Below, in pieces: positions 11,942 through 22,756 of a stretch of 64,000 nucleotides of DNA. The stretch is from Helicostylum pulchrum (Eukaryota; Mucoromycota; Mucoromycetes; Mucorales; Mucoraceae). Location: NCBI GenBank assembly GCA_025677825.1, contig JAIXMO010000022.1:186001-250000 (forward strand), read 5' to 3'. The position numbers and the translations under genes are program-made. How positions within the stretch are numbered: the stretch's first letter is position 1; every line of letters begins with the position of its first letter. The notes under the pieces are model-generated. The model was not told the DNA's origin. It ran no database searches and saw only the letters and a program-made list of their open reading frames with translations.

Positions 11942-12829
11942 ATGGATATTGGGGATCGAGTTAGACAAGAGGTACTTTCAGAGAATCTCATTTGTCATGA
12001 CCTTCAATTAGAATTAGACGAGGTAAAAGAAGCAAGATTAGTAAAAGTGTACAATATATATTTCTAAGCGACAAAAAAAAAAAAGGCAATATTAAACAAC
12101 TTGAAGAGTCAACTGTTGAACGATTTAGTAAAAGTAAAAAATACGATTATTTTAAATAAAACTTGCTTTTTTTTAAAAAAAAAATGTTATTAGGGTGAAT
12201 CACTAGTCTTAAAATTGAATCAAGTATCCGAGTATATGGTGAAATCGTCTATAACACTAGATGATATGAAAATGAATTTACCGAAAACTAGAATGACACT
12301 AGGAAAGAAGGTAGCCGATATAGTAAAGACGATATTGAATGTATTAGATGTGACATGGTTAATTATAAATGAGTTCAAGTATACTATGGAACAAGAAAAA
12401 AACGCCAAGTTAGATGCATACTATACAAGCACAGTGAATGCATTATTGTTAAAAGTGAAGCAAGTATTTTTTTATATATTATAAGAACCAAAGCATTCAG
12501 ATATTTAATTATTAAGTAGAATGATCCATTTATCCGTTTTAATTGCCACGTATGATGATGCGTCATTTATTCAAGCACTAGAATCATTACAGTAAGTCTT
12601 TTTTTATGTGTAAAAAATTGATTTATTTATTTTAGAAAAAAAAAAATGTAGTGAATTGTTAAAAGCAAGATACATGGAGGCCGAAACGAATTTGAATGAT
12701 ATCAATAAGCAGTTGAAGGAATATAATGACATTGGCCCTGAATTCGAAACTTTAAAAGAAGCATATAAAAGTTTAATGTACAAGATTCAGGCCACAAAGG
12801 ATGATATAGATAGGATAAAGAATAATTAA
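11942..12829 (+). CDS. coiled-coil protein, probable augmin subunit HAUS4-like
   Basis: Five exons: 11942-12020, about 12085-12135, about 12195-12465, about 12520-12590 and about 12655-12829, encoding about 220 residues from MDIGDRVRQEVLSENL. It is helical, with the segments NALLLKVKQNDPFIRF and YNDIGPEFETLKEAYKSL near the C-terminus. That last block resembles the conserved end of HAUS4/AUG4 of the augmin complex, which recruits gamma-tubulin to existing microtubules. The resemblance rests on one motif and overall architecture, so the assignment is tentative; a generic coiled-coil protein is the alternative. The stop codon TAA (12827-12829) overlaps the stop of SNX3 on the other strand. AATAAA at 12841, inside the SNX3 coding region, could serve as its poly(A) signal. 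Confidence 0.55.
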
Positions 12830-13380
12830 TATTTTCCTTGAATAAAATTGATAATCATGGTAGCTTTGGTCTCTTCATAATCTTGTATTAATGAAATATT
12901 GCCACACAGGATTTGTAAAAATCGCTCTAATCCGTTTCTTCTTTCTTCAATTACTTGATGTGAGAATCTATTCTTGAATACTTTGCCAGGTAAATTGGGT
13001 ACTTTGATTTCATAGTCATTTTCTTCCAATTTAAATTTAAGTGATTCAAATCGACTGTATCTTCTTCTTACTGTAGATTGTTTAAACTTGAACAATGGCA
13101 TATTGGTCTATTGATAATTATAATGAATAAGTAAAATAGTAGTAATAATAATAATAGTAAGTAAGTATTACCTTGCACACAATTTCATAATCTGTATACA
13201 TGCTAAATCCGGTACCTACATGTACATACATAACACGGTTAAAATCGAAGTACATGTCAAACTATAATATATGATAATCTTACCATGAGTTTGCGGTGCT
13301 CTAACTTCAATTTCCAAGTATGAGTCAGGAATACCCTTTCTTTCTTCAATGGCTTCTTGTCTATATGTAGATACTTTCAT
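12826..13380 (-). CDS. SNX3: PX-domain sorting nexin, SNX3/Grd19 type
   Basis: Three exons (13380-13284, about 13215-13172, about 13110-12826) encode about 141 residues, close to the roughly 160 of SNX3/Grd19, with almost nothing outside the PX domain. The N-terminus MKVSTYRQEAIEERKGIP leads into the PX strand YLEIEVRAPQT, the phosphoinositide-binding STVRRRYSRFESL, the Pro-rich loop VPNLPGKVF and the helix IEERRNGLERFLQ. The RRYSRF Arg is the PI3P ligand in the family. SNX3 binds endosomal PI3P and works with retromer in cargo recycling to the Golgi. The stop TAA (12828-12826) shares bases with the stop of the convergent upstream gene. Confidence 0.93.
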
Positions 13381-13503
13381 GATATGAAACTGTTTATTTG
13401 TTTGTGTTTATGAATATAAAGAAAGGTAAAAAAAAAAAAAGAATAAAGAATAAAAATAAAGGGATTTATATACTTTTTTTTTATTGTTATTTATTTATTT
13501 TAT

Positions 13504-14992
13504 TTAGTGTTTCATAAATTGATCATAACTCGCACCAATTTCTTCCAACATGTGAGATGTTAAGACGGATCTACCATGTTTTTTGAAAGCTAAATTTGAA
13601 CTTGTTCTCGATATAGTACAAGCTGACCAAGAAGCATACATTGAAATATCATTAACGTGGATCTCATTTGAATGACTATCAATATAATAAAATAAAAAAA
13701 TAAGACATCTCTTGGCAGTTTAAATTAAATAATAAAATAAATTTACTTCCAAACATTCTCTTCGTATGCTTTTCCCCAAGCTAAAAATGCCGCAATAGCG
13801 CCCGAAAGGATATCCCCCTGACCGCCCATACGTTTTAGGCCGCCTTGTACATCACATTGTAAAACTAGAATAATAAATACATGTAAATATATATAAAAAT
13901 AAAAAATAAAAACTTCAAAACAAACAAAACAAACAAAAAGCATACCTTTATCACCATTAGTGATATAATCAATAGTTCCCTTTTGAACAACGGTAACTCC
14001 TCCGAGAGCTTTGCTTAACTGTTTGGCAATTTGATCTTTAGAATGATCTTTCGAGTTAATATCCTAAATAGGGTAAATATTTATTATTTTAGTCATATTA
14101 TTTAGTTTTTATAAGTACCATTCTTTCACATAACCGTTGAAACTCGACAACATTAGGTGTAATCACTGCTTTTTTATATCCTTGAATAGTTTCAGGATAT
14201 TTTTGAACAAGAAATAAACCATCTGCGTCAATGACAATAGCCATATTTTGTTCCCGAGCTTTCATAATTAACTCCTTTGCCGTATCAATCATACATTCAT
14301 CTCGAGACAATCCAGGTCCGACTACTAATACATGAAGTCTGTTAAATACGCCCGTGACCCTGTCCACTATCTCTCCGATAGAACTATCCAACTTTTCCTT
14401 CGTTCTCAAGTACGGGTGTACAATTAAATCTAGTTTGAGTTTATACATAATTTAGTATTCTTTCCTTGTATTGTAATTTATATATATACCTGGTGAATAT
14501 GTCTATTTTTGTTCATTAATCCTTTTATTTATATTTGCTCATCACTATATATGTATAAATATATATTTATTTACCTTGATCACTGTTCCTGCTCCTGGCT
14601 CACAAAATACGTGGCAAAGGTCTACTCCCTTTAATTATCATAATTTGTTAATACATGTAAATAAATTGAATCTTTTTTTTTTTTTTTAATCTTACAACTC
14701 GCATGGCGGCAATACCACTAAAATAAGGCGCCCCAGTATAACTATATAAATTTCTTTAGTTTAGATTTTTTTTGGGATTCCAACTGTTTGATATGCAATA
14801 GGTCACTCTTTGCTTACTCTTCTGAGCCACCCACAATACCAACTCTTCCTAAAATTATACTAGCCCTTTAGAATAACCTTCAAACATCCCTTTTTTTTTT
14901 ACTTTATTACCTGCTTGTCCTTTATGAAACTCTTGAGAAAGAGGTGGAATAAGTTGTCTAACTTTAGCAATGTCTGGGATTCTTGGTGGCAT
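13504..14992 (-). CDS. NAXD: ATP-dependent (S)-NAD(P)H-hydrate dehydratase
   Basis: About seven to eight exons from the ATG at 14992 (MPPRIPDIAKVRQLIPPL) to TAA at 13506-13504. Ordered ribokinase-fold motifs are visible: GIVGGSEE (about 14850), TGAPYFSGIAAMR and DLCHVFCEPGAG, LVVGPGLSRDE, AIVIDADGLFLV, ITPNVVEFQRLC, VVQKGTIDYI and GGQGDILSGAIAAFL (anion hole and catalytic Asp region). The enzyme repairs hydrated NADH and NADPH using ATP and acts with the epimerase NAXE, which is not in this window. Many introns are 50-70 nt. It is head to head with SEN34, only 144 bp between start codons. Confidence 0.93.
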
Positions 14993-15136
14993 CTTGTTTA
15001 AAATGTTGAAAAAATAAAAAGGAAAATATTTTTTTTTTATTTCAGTTTCAAAAGCTGTATACGTCAATGTTCGCTCATAATAAGCTCACGTGGCAGAAGT
15101 TTTTTCCCTCTCTCTCTCTTTTTTTTTGTTTTCAAC
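14993..15136. promoter_or_regulatory. short bidirectional promoter region with a CACGTG E-box
   Basis: The 144 bp between the NAXD and SEN34 start codons must contain or adjoin both promoters. A perfect CACGTG palindrome lies at 15087-15092. CACGTG is the core site of fungal bHLH factors (Pho4/Cbf1 class); use here is inferred. A CT-rich tract follows before the SEN34 ATG. Confidence 0.5.
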
Positions 15137-15709
15137 ATGATCACCATTCATCAGTATGGATCGAAATATTTTGTATTTGATGCCAAAGGTAAATCATTTG
15201 AAAAAAAAGTTGTCGGTATGAGTTTTCATTAACAAGACTAAAAAAAAAAAGACGTGGAAAAATTACGTTGCGAGTGTAGGATAATAGGTACATTGAGTGG
15301 CACTTTACCACAGTTTCCTTTACAAAACACGTTTTATGGTTTACCCTTACTTTTGCTACCCGAAGAAGTAGAGTTGGTCATACGACACGGTTGGGCTCAA
15401 ATTGTTGCCAAAAAGAAATCAACAACATCGGATTTATGCAAGAACCCACTATTTAACGATTTATGGTCAAAAGGGTACTACATTACCAGTGGCATCAAGT
15501 TTGGTGGAAACTATTTACTTTATGAAAAAGACCCCATGTGTTCACACAGTAAATTTATCGTAGAATTACTTTTACCCGATGAAATCATCTCCCCTTTGGA
15601 CATTATTCGTGCTGGTCGATTAGCGACCAATGTAAAAAAGACTCATGTATTAGCTGGAACCGTCGATGATATGATGACATATTATTCAATAGAATGGGCT
15701 GGCTTTTAA
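15137..15709 (+). CDS. SEN34: tRNA-splicing endonuclease catalytic subunit Sen34
   Basis: Two exons (15137-15188, 15252-15709) give about 170 residues, shorter than yeast (275) or human (310) Sen34, so this is close to a minimal core. The start is MITIHQYGSKYFVFDAK. The C-terminal nuclease domain reads GYYITSGIKFGGNYLLY, SHSKFIVELL and GRLATNVKKTHVLA, giving the catalytic Tyr, His and Lys of the family in order. Sen34 cuts the 3' splice site of intron-containing pre-tRNAs together with Sen2, Sen54 and Sen15. Its single intron ends in A11-G instead of a pyrimidine tract; the alternative upstream AG would lead directly to a stop codon. Confidence 0.92.
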
Positions 15710-15817
15710 TAAAACAAGTTTGACATTTATTTATTTTCTAAAACAACAAAATGCTTGATGTGGATCCTCGCATAATTGTTTTACGTTCTTTTTTTTCTTT
15801 TTTTCTTTAATTAGAAA

Positions 15818-18800
15818 ATGGATAGTAGACTAAGAAAAGGTTGTTCGAAAGGAAAAACACCTGATGGAAAAGGTAATAAACAAGTAAATATTTACAAAAG
15901 TCTAGTTTTTTTTTTTTTTTTTGATGTAACGTTATACCGTTTAGTATTCAAAGTGCCAGCAACAAGAGAGATGGTACAGTCTTTACTTGATCCAAAAGAA
16001 CGTAAAAGTTGTTTGGATTTTTTAACTCTGTTTATTATTGCGGTTGAAATCATCTTGTTCTTTGCTTTACCGCGTCCCGTCGCTCAATACTTTTTCCTCT
16101 TTTTATTCTTATTCTGGAGATTCGCTTATAATTTAGGTTTAGGCATTCTACTAAAGAATCAAAGCGAAAAGAGGAATCTAGTTAGACTCACGAAAAGGTT
16201 ATTGGATGAAAAGATACATCCAAAGCTATCTAAATGGTTGAATGGTCAATTAAGTATAAAGATGAATTCCGATTACAACTTTCACGTAAGAAAACGACAA
16301 CAACATTATATAATTAATTAAAAAAAAACTTTTTTTTTTTTACGCGTAGACAATGCCAGTTGAATACAATACTTGGTTATTATTTCGACAGTTAGTAGAT
16401 TTAATTTTAATGAACGATTTTGTTTCATATGTATGCTTTGCCTTATCCTGGTTTAATACTCGGCCTCAATCTTCATTCTTTATGGATGATGAATTAAGAT
16501 GGATTGGTGGTATATTTTTAATTTTATTCAATATTTGGGTTAAATTAGATGCACAACGTGTGGTAAAAGATTTTGCCTGGTGTGAGTATAGCTTTTTTTT
16601 TTTTAATTTTTTAGTTTGATGTATTAACAGTAATGAGATAGATTGGGGTGATTTCTTCTTCTTGATCGAACAATCGCTTACATTTGATGGTGTATTCGAA
16701 ATGGCACCCCACCCTATGTACTCTGTGGGTTACATTGGTTATTATGGTATATCACTTATTTGTGCTAGTTATACAGTATTGTTTGTTAGTATTTTTGCAC
16801 ATGCGCTTCAAATGGCATTCCTTGTATTTGTTGAAACACCACGTGAGTACACATCAAATAAATAAAAATATATATCGATAATAAACAAAAAAAAAAAAAA
16901 ATTATAGATATTGAAAAAACATATAACCCACCTGCAAAACCAAAACGTCAACCTATTGTAACTGAATCCTTAGACGAAGAGGCAACTCATCTAATTAAAT
17001 CCGTAGTGAACAACAGTAAATTCTTTTCGAATTATTTCCGTCGTGATTTAATCGTTTTCAAAAACTTTGATCTCTACCAATCAAGTGATTTAGCTGCAGG
17101 ACTTGTGATGGTGTATGCAACAATCACACCGCTTCTTGTACGAGGTAAACTAGGAATTGTTTATGCAACGTTCCAAGTATTCTTTTGGCGTATCTTTCAC
17201 TCGCTTGGCTTAGGTTGTTTATTATACGCTCAATCTAAAAACAAATTTTTTACGCGTCATTTTGTTAAATGGGGTGGTGGGGTCAATGAGGCATTTCAGA
17301 ATTGGAAAAGGTAAATTATTCCATTTTTTCGCTGAAACTATAGAGATATATACTAAAATCAAATAGTATTTACAATTTATCCTCATGTATGACTTATGTT
17401 TCATTTATAACACTATGCTTAAAACTATATTCGTTACCTACCGATTGGACATATGGCATGACTTTATTAAGGCATACACTAGGTCTAGTAAGTTATCATT
17501 TTATTTATATCCTTTTATCAACTAATCCCCCCCCCCCCCCTTTCTTTATTTAGGTTTTTATAGCTTTGCATATCTGGACTTCTGTTTCCACTTATGAAGT
17601 ATTAGGAGATTTTGGTTGGTTTTACGGTGATTTTTTTATGGATGATCATCCCGCACAACTATTCTATACCGGCATATACAGGTAAATCAAAGAAGCTTTT
17701 TTTTTTTTTGCCATGTGTTTTATTGATAATGAATTCCATCATTGATGCACACTATGATAGATTTCTGAACAATCCAGAAAAAATCATGGGTCACGCTGCA
17801 TTTTGGGGATTTAGTTTGATAACAAATAATCATTATATATTTGCACTTGCTTTGTTTTCTCAAGTGGCCAATTCTTTATTTCTGCATTTCGTTGAAAGGT
17901 AATTATACAAACAAAACAAAAAAACCTGTAACACAACAAAACTAATAGAAAAAACTTCTAGACCTCATATGCAAAAGTTATACGGTGATCAAATTAGAAA
18001 GGAAGCAGGGTTAACAAAAACATTAAGAACAGCTGCTCAAAATATCCCGAAAAAATTACCAAACAGTGTTTCAGCAGAAAAAGAAAAACACAGACGCGAA
18101 CAAGGAACCGAAAGCACACGTAAAGAATTAGAACCCCTTATTCAGGAAACTATCGAAAGGGTCGAAAAAGCCTTTTGTGATACAACAACTATTATCTCAG
18201 AGCAGATCAAAACTGACGACACCGATCAAGATGAAACGCATCATTATCGTTTAAAGCTGGCTCACTTGCATCATCATCATCAACCAGTAGTATCCAACAA
18301 TGTATTTACCTTGGGTGAACGTATCAAAGTCGATTGGGTTGCTCCTCTTAATCACGGACCGAAAGATTGGCTCGGAATATATAAAGTTACTGAAAATCCT
18401 AGTAAACAAACAACTTCGGTTAGTTCTAACGGTAAGTGGTACTGGGTCAATGCCGTGAAACCATCGAAACCTTCTATTCCAACCGACGAGGATGATTTTC
18501 TATTTCCCCCTGAAGTTGCATTAAAAACAGAAGGATGCATAGTCTTTTCAGGTGATAAATTACCTTGGCGTGAAGGAACTTATGAAATTAGATATCATCA
18601 CGACGGAAAGCATAATGTAATGGCGCGAAGTATACCATTCGAAATAGCAGGTAGTATTATCATCGTTTTGATATAATATATATTATCTAACATTTTAAAC
18701 GTATAACTAGCACCACCGACTCCTGATATCAATGACATAGACGCAATCCAACTCTGCTTATTGAGATTGATTCAAAGTGTTCTTGGCAACGATCCCGAAA

Positions 18801-19242
18801 AAATGCCCATGTCCCCTATTGATAACTATACATATCTTGATGAGGCTCACGCTAAAAAAGTAGCCTATGCTATTCAAAGTATTTTCAATGTAGAGTTTGC
18901 TTGGGAGGTAATTATTGCCGATACCAGAATAAGTCAACTAGCAAAAAGGGTAAGTTTTCAATAGTTAGAGAAAGAGAGAGAGATATGTTTGTTTAAATAA
19001 ACTTATAGGTTCAACATGCTCTTGGAGCTCTGTCGCCATTTATCAGCTATCAAGCCAGAAAGAGATCTTCAGTATCCCCGTCTATACACAGCCAAGCGCA
19101 TCCAATTGCTATCGCAATACAAAATCAGTACGACAAAAGACCCTCGTTTGACGAATCATACGATATCCACGATAGTCATCTTAGTGTAGGTAGTGCAAAA
19201 CTCGGATCGTCTCCTCAAAGACAATCTCCGTTACATCAATAA
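15818..19242 (+). CDS. CHO2: phosphatidylethanolamine N-methyltransferase Cho2
   Basis: A large multi-exon gene from [18 protein letters not shown] at 15818 to TAA at 19240-19242, about 900 residues. It has the two-repeat polytopic layout of Cho2: a first methyltransferase block ([18 protein letters not shown], 16697-16752) and a second ([21 protein letters not shown], split by the intron near 17683-17760), each near the membrane helices that bind S-adenosylmethionine. A soluble C-terminal half follows ([26 protein letters not shown]), then a Ser-rich tail. It makes the first methylation step from phosphatidylethanolamine to phosphatidylcholine in the ER. The first coding segment contains a T-run near 15905-15922 that probably lies in an intron. 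One intron has a C14 tract as its polypyrimidine tract (17527-17540). Confidence 0.93.
17527..17540 (+). repeat. CHO2: C14 run in a CHO2 intron
   Basis: Fourteen consecutive C residues follow ACTAAT, a branch-point-like sequence, and precede TTTCTTTATTTAG, the 3' splice site. The run therefore occupies the polypyrimidine-tract position. Confidence 0.85.
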
Positions 19243-19532
19243 TATAGTATCCAATAATAAAAATGAGCAGTAATACTTGTAAAAATAAAAATAAAAGTTG
19301 TCATGTATTAGTAACTGTCTAATACGTATACGAGAAGAGGGTGTAGTTACTCTTTTAAAAGGATTATATTTGTTATAAACGAAATGATATAAAGTAATAA
19401 ATATTATTTTCTTTTATTTAAACAAAACAAGTTTCCAAGTTTTTTTTTTTTCAATTACAACTAACTCTATAATACAATAATTTTTGTTGGAACGGATGAT
19501 GGGGAATCTATAGGGTTGAAAGATTAAAAAAT

Positions 19533-21720
19533 TTAATCGACTTCCTCAATAGAAGGACCATCGGTCTCATCAGTGGAACCAGCGGGGGCACCGGGGAAAC
19601 CACCGGGAGCAGCACCAGGAGCGGCACCAGGGGCACCTTCAGCACCACCGTTTTGTTGGTAGAACTTCATCATGATGGGGTTAACGATTTCCTCGAGTTC
19701 CTTTTGCTTGGACTCATATTCTTCCTTGGAAGCTTCGTGAGACTCATCTAACCACTTGATGGCTTCATCAGAGGCGTTCTTGACCTTCTCCTTATCTTCA
19801 GCGGGGAGAGCACCACCGACCTTCTCATCTTGGAGAGTGTTACGGAGGTTATAAGCATAAGATTCAAGACCGTTCTTGGCTTGGATACGAGCAGTAGCTT
19901 CCTCATCTTCAGTCTTGTACTTCTCAGCATCGCTGACCATACGCTCAATATCTTCCTTGGAAAGACGACCCTTATCGTTGGTGATGGTAATCTTGTTGGA
20001 CTTACCGGTGGTCTTATCAAGAGCAGAGACGTTTAAGATACCGTTAGCATCAACATCGAAAGTGACCTCAACTTGAGGAACACCACGAGGAGCAGGGGGG
20101 ATACCAGATAACTCGAACTTACCGAGGATGTTGTTATCCTTGGTACGGGCACGCTCACCTTCAAAGACTTGAATGAGGACACCGGGTTGGTTATCAGCAT
20201 AGGTGGAGAAAACTTCGGACTTCTTGGTAGGAACAGTAGTGTTACGCTTAATAAGAGCAGTCATGACACCACCAGCGGTCTCAATACCGAGAGAGAGAGG
20301 AGCAACATCCAAAAGGAGGAGATCTTGAGTCTTCTCGGAGGTATCACCGGAAAGAATGGCAGCTTGGACAGCGGCACCATAGGCAACAGCCTCATCAGGG
20401 TTGATGGATCTGTTAGGTTCCTTACCGTTGAAGAAATCAGAGACCATCTTTTGGACCTTGGGGATACGAGTAGAACCACCAACAAGGACAATATCGTGGA
20501 CAGAGGCCTTATCGATCTTGGAATCACGGAGAACCTTCTCAACGGGATCCATGGTGTTACGGAAAAGATCTTGGTTCAATTCCTCGAAACGAGCACGAGT
20601 TAAAGAAGTATAGAAATCAACACCTTCGAAAAGAGAATCAATTTCAATGGTGGTTTGAGCAGCAGAAGACAAAGTACGCTTGGCACGTTCACATGCGGTA
20701 CGGAGACGACGGATAGCACGAGCATTACCAGTGATGTCCTTCTTGAACTTACGCTTGAATTCTTGCATGAAGTGAGTAACGAGACGGTTATCGAAATCTT
20801 CACCACCTAAATGAGTATCACCAGCAGTGGCCTTAACTTCAAAGATACCATCTTCAATGGTCAAGAGAGAAACATCGAAGGTTCCTCCACCCAAATCGAA
20901 AATCAAAACGTTACGTTCACCTTCAACCTTCTTGTCCAAACCATAAGCAATGGCAGCGGCAGTAGGTTCGTTAATGATACGTTGAACGTTCAAACCAGAA
21001 ATCAAACCAGAATCCTTGGTAGCTTGACGTTGACCTAAAGTAAAAAAAAAATTTTCGTTAAATTTTTTAAAACTCCCTTTTTTGTTTATTAGTTAACTTA
21101 CTATCGTTGAAATAAGCAGGGACGGTAATGACAGCGTTCTTAACAACGGTACCGAGGTAAGCTTCAGCAGTTTCCTTCATCTTGACGAGGATCATAGCAG
21201 AGATTTCTTCGGGAGTGAAAGTCTTGGTCTCACCCTTGTATTCAACTTGAATGATAGGCTTGGAGTCCTTATCAATAACAGTGAAAGAGAAATGCTTCAT
21301 ATCAGATTGGACTTCAGCATCGGCGAAACGACGACCAATTAAACGCTTGGCATCGAAAACAGTGTTATGAGGGTTCATAGCAACTTGGTTCTTGGCAGCA
21401 TCACCAATAAGACGCTCAGAGTCAGTGAAACCAACATAAGAGGGGGTGGTACGGTTACCTTGATCGTTAGCAATGATCTCAACACGATCGTTTTGCCAGA
21501 CACCAACACAAGAGTAACTGTATAATATGTTAGCAAGATATAACGCGAAAAAAATAAAGGGCTGTATAAACTTACGTAGTACCCAAATCAATACCAACTA
21601 ATTAAAACAAACAAACAAAAAAAAACAGAAATTGAGTACACTTTTTTTTTTTTTTTTTCGAGAAAGGGGGAGAGGGGGTACACTTTTGTCCTTTAACTTA
21701 CCAGATTTTCCTTCAGCCAT
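19533..21720 (-). CDS. SSA1: cytosolic HSP70 chaperone (Ssa type)
   Basis: Four exons: 21720-21702 (MAEGKS), a 22-nt exon 21597-21576, about 21517-21104, and about 21035-19533. Together they give about 650 residues. The joined start reads [17 protein letters not shown], the phosphate-1 motif of the Hsp70 ATPase. Other landmarks are [56 protein letters not shown], the substrate-binding domain from about residue 390, a Gly/Ala/Pro-rich tail and the C-terminal EEVD of cytosolic members. Codon use is strongly biased to a small C-ending or G-ending set, unlike the neighbours, which fits high expression. No convincing heat-shock element array was found upstream. Confidence 0.97.
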
Positions 21721-22756
21721 TTTTAAAAAAGTTTATAAAGTGAAAAGAAAAGAAAACTTTTTTTTTTTTATTCAGGTCAACAACTTAATTATAATTCAAA
21801 AAAAAAAAATTTGTGACAAGTTTGGAATATGAAAGAAAGTGGTGGAACTATTCTACAAGCTTTTGTGGAAAACATTTAAACATTACCTGTCACACCAATC
21901 TTTTTGATTTTCTACATCTGTATAAAATTTGTTTCAGTACCACATCATACACCTTCTTTTCGTTATCTTGTATTGATTACTCCACTGTAGCAGTTACCAA
22001 TTTGTAATAGTAACTTGGTTCGTTATTACGCGTTACAAAAGGTCGATGTATTATCCAAATAAACCCCATTGTTGTATATTTATTGGGGTTGGCGTCAAAA
22101 CCCTCCAAGCGTTTCTTTAAATAGGACCATAATATTATTACTAGCTAGACTATAGAAGTATATATCGTCATTTCTGACGGGTCATTTGTACGGTTTACCG
22201 ATTTTTTGTTATTACTGCTATTATTCTCGAGTAATTTGGAAAGCGACAGAGAGGAACGATCCTTTACTCTTTGGTTTAAACTTTCTTTGTTTTTTTTAAA
22301 AAAAAAATGACGCCAAGTAAGATGATCAAGTTTCGAAAAGCAATACAAGGTGAGATTTCCATTCGCGATTATAGCTGTACGCGTACTAGCCTGCTTCCAT
22401 CTTCTACTGTACTTTAAATTATCACCTTCGTCATCACGTAATAAAAGTCTAGTTATTTGGATCAATAAAACCATGTGTCGCACATAAATAGCTGTAATGA
22501 AATGGGACTATCAGGGAGAGCAACGACAACTTATTTTTTTAAAAAAAAATACGCTATTTTCCGTATTCCTTGGACACCCTGTCAATAATACTCTATCATC
22601 TTTATCATCTTCTTTCAATATTTTCTAGCTCAGATATCATTTTGAAAAAAAAAAAAGGGAGGGGTAGATGTTTTTTTTTAATTTTTTATTATTATTAGAT
22701 AATAGCGAAAAAAAAGGGGGAGGAGAGAAGAAAATAAAGAAGTTAAAAAAGGTTTT
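21721..22756. other. HSP70 promoter side, no gene called
   Basis: About 1 kb between HSP70 (start 21720) and the end of alpha-COP. It is AT-rich with TATAAA about 20-25 nt before the HSP70 ATG on the minus strand. A minus-strand frame of 112 codons (22483-22145) shows no domain and is not called. T and A runs near 22290-22310 and 22530-22550 could form simple hairpins. Confidence 0.5.

Noticed and set aside
20169..20603. Long plus-strand frame opposite HSP70
   Set aside because: It is a mirror of the strongly biased HSP70 codons, not a separate gene.
21820..21880. Possible heat-shock elements upstream of HSP70
   Set aside because: GAA and TTC blocks occur, but the spacing does not fit the nGAAnnTTCn rule.
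22145..22483. Minus-strand frame upstream of HSP70
   Set aside because: No domain, A/T-run content and no splice partners.
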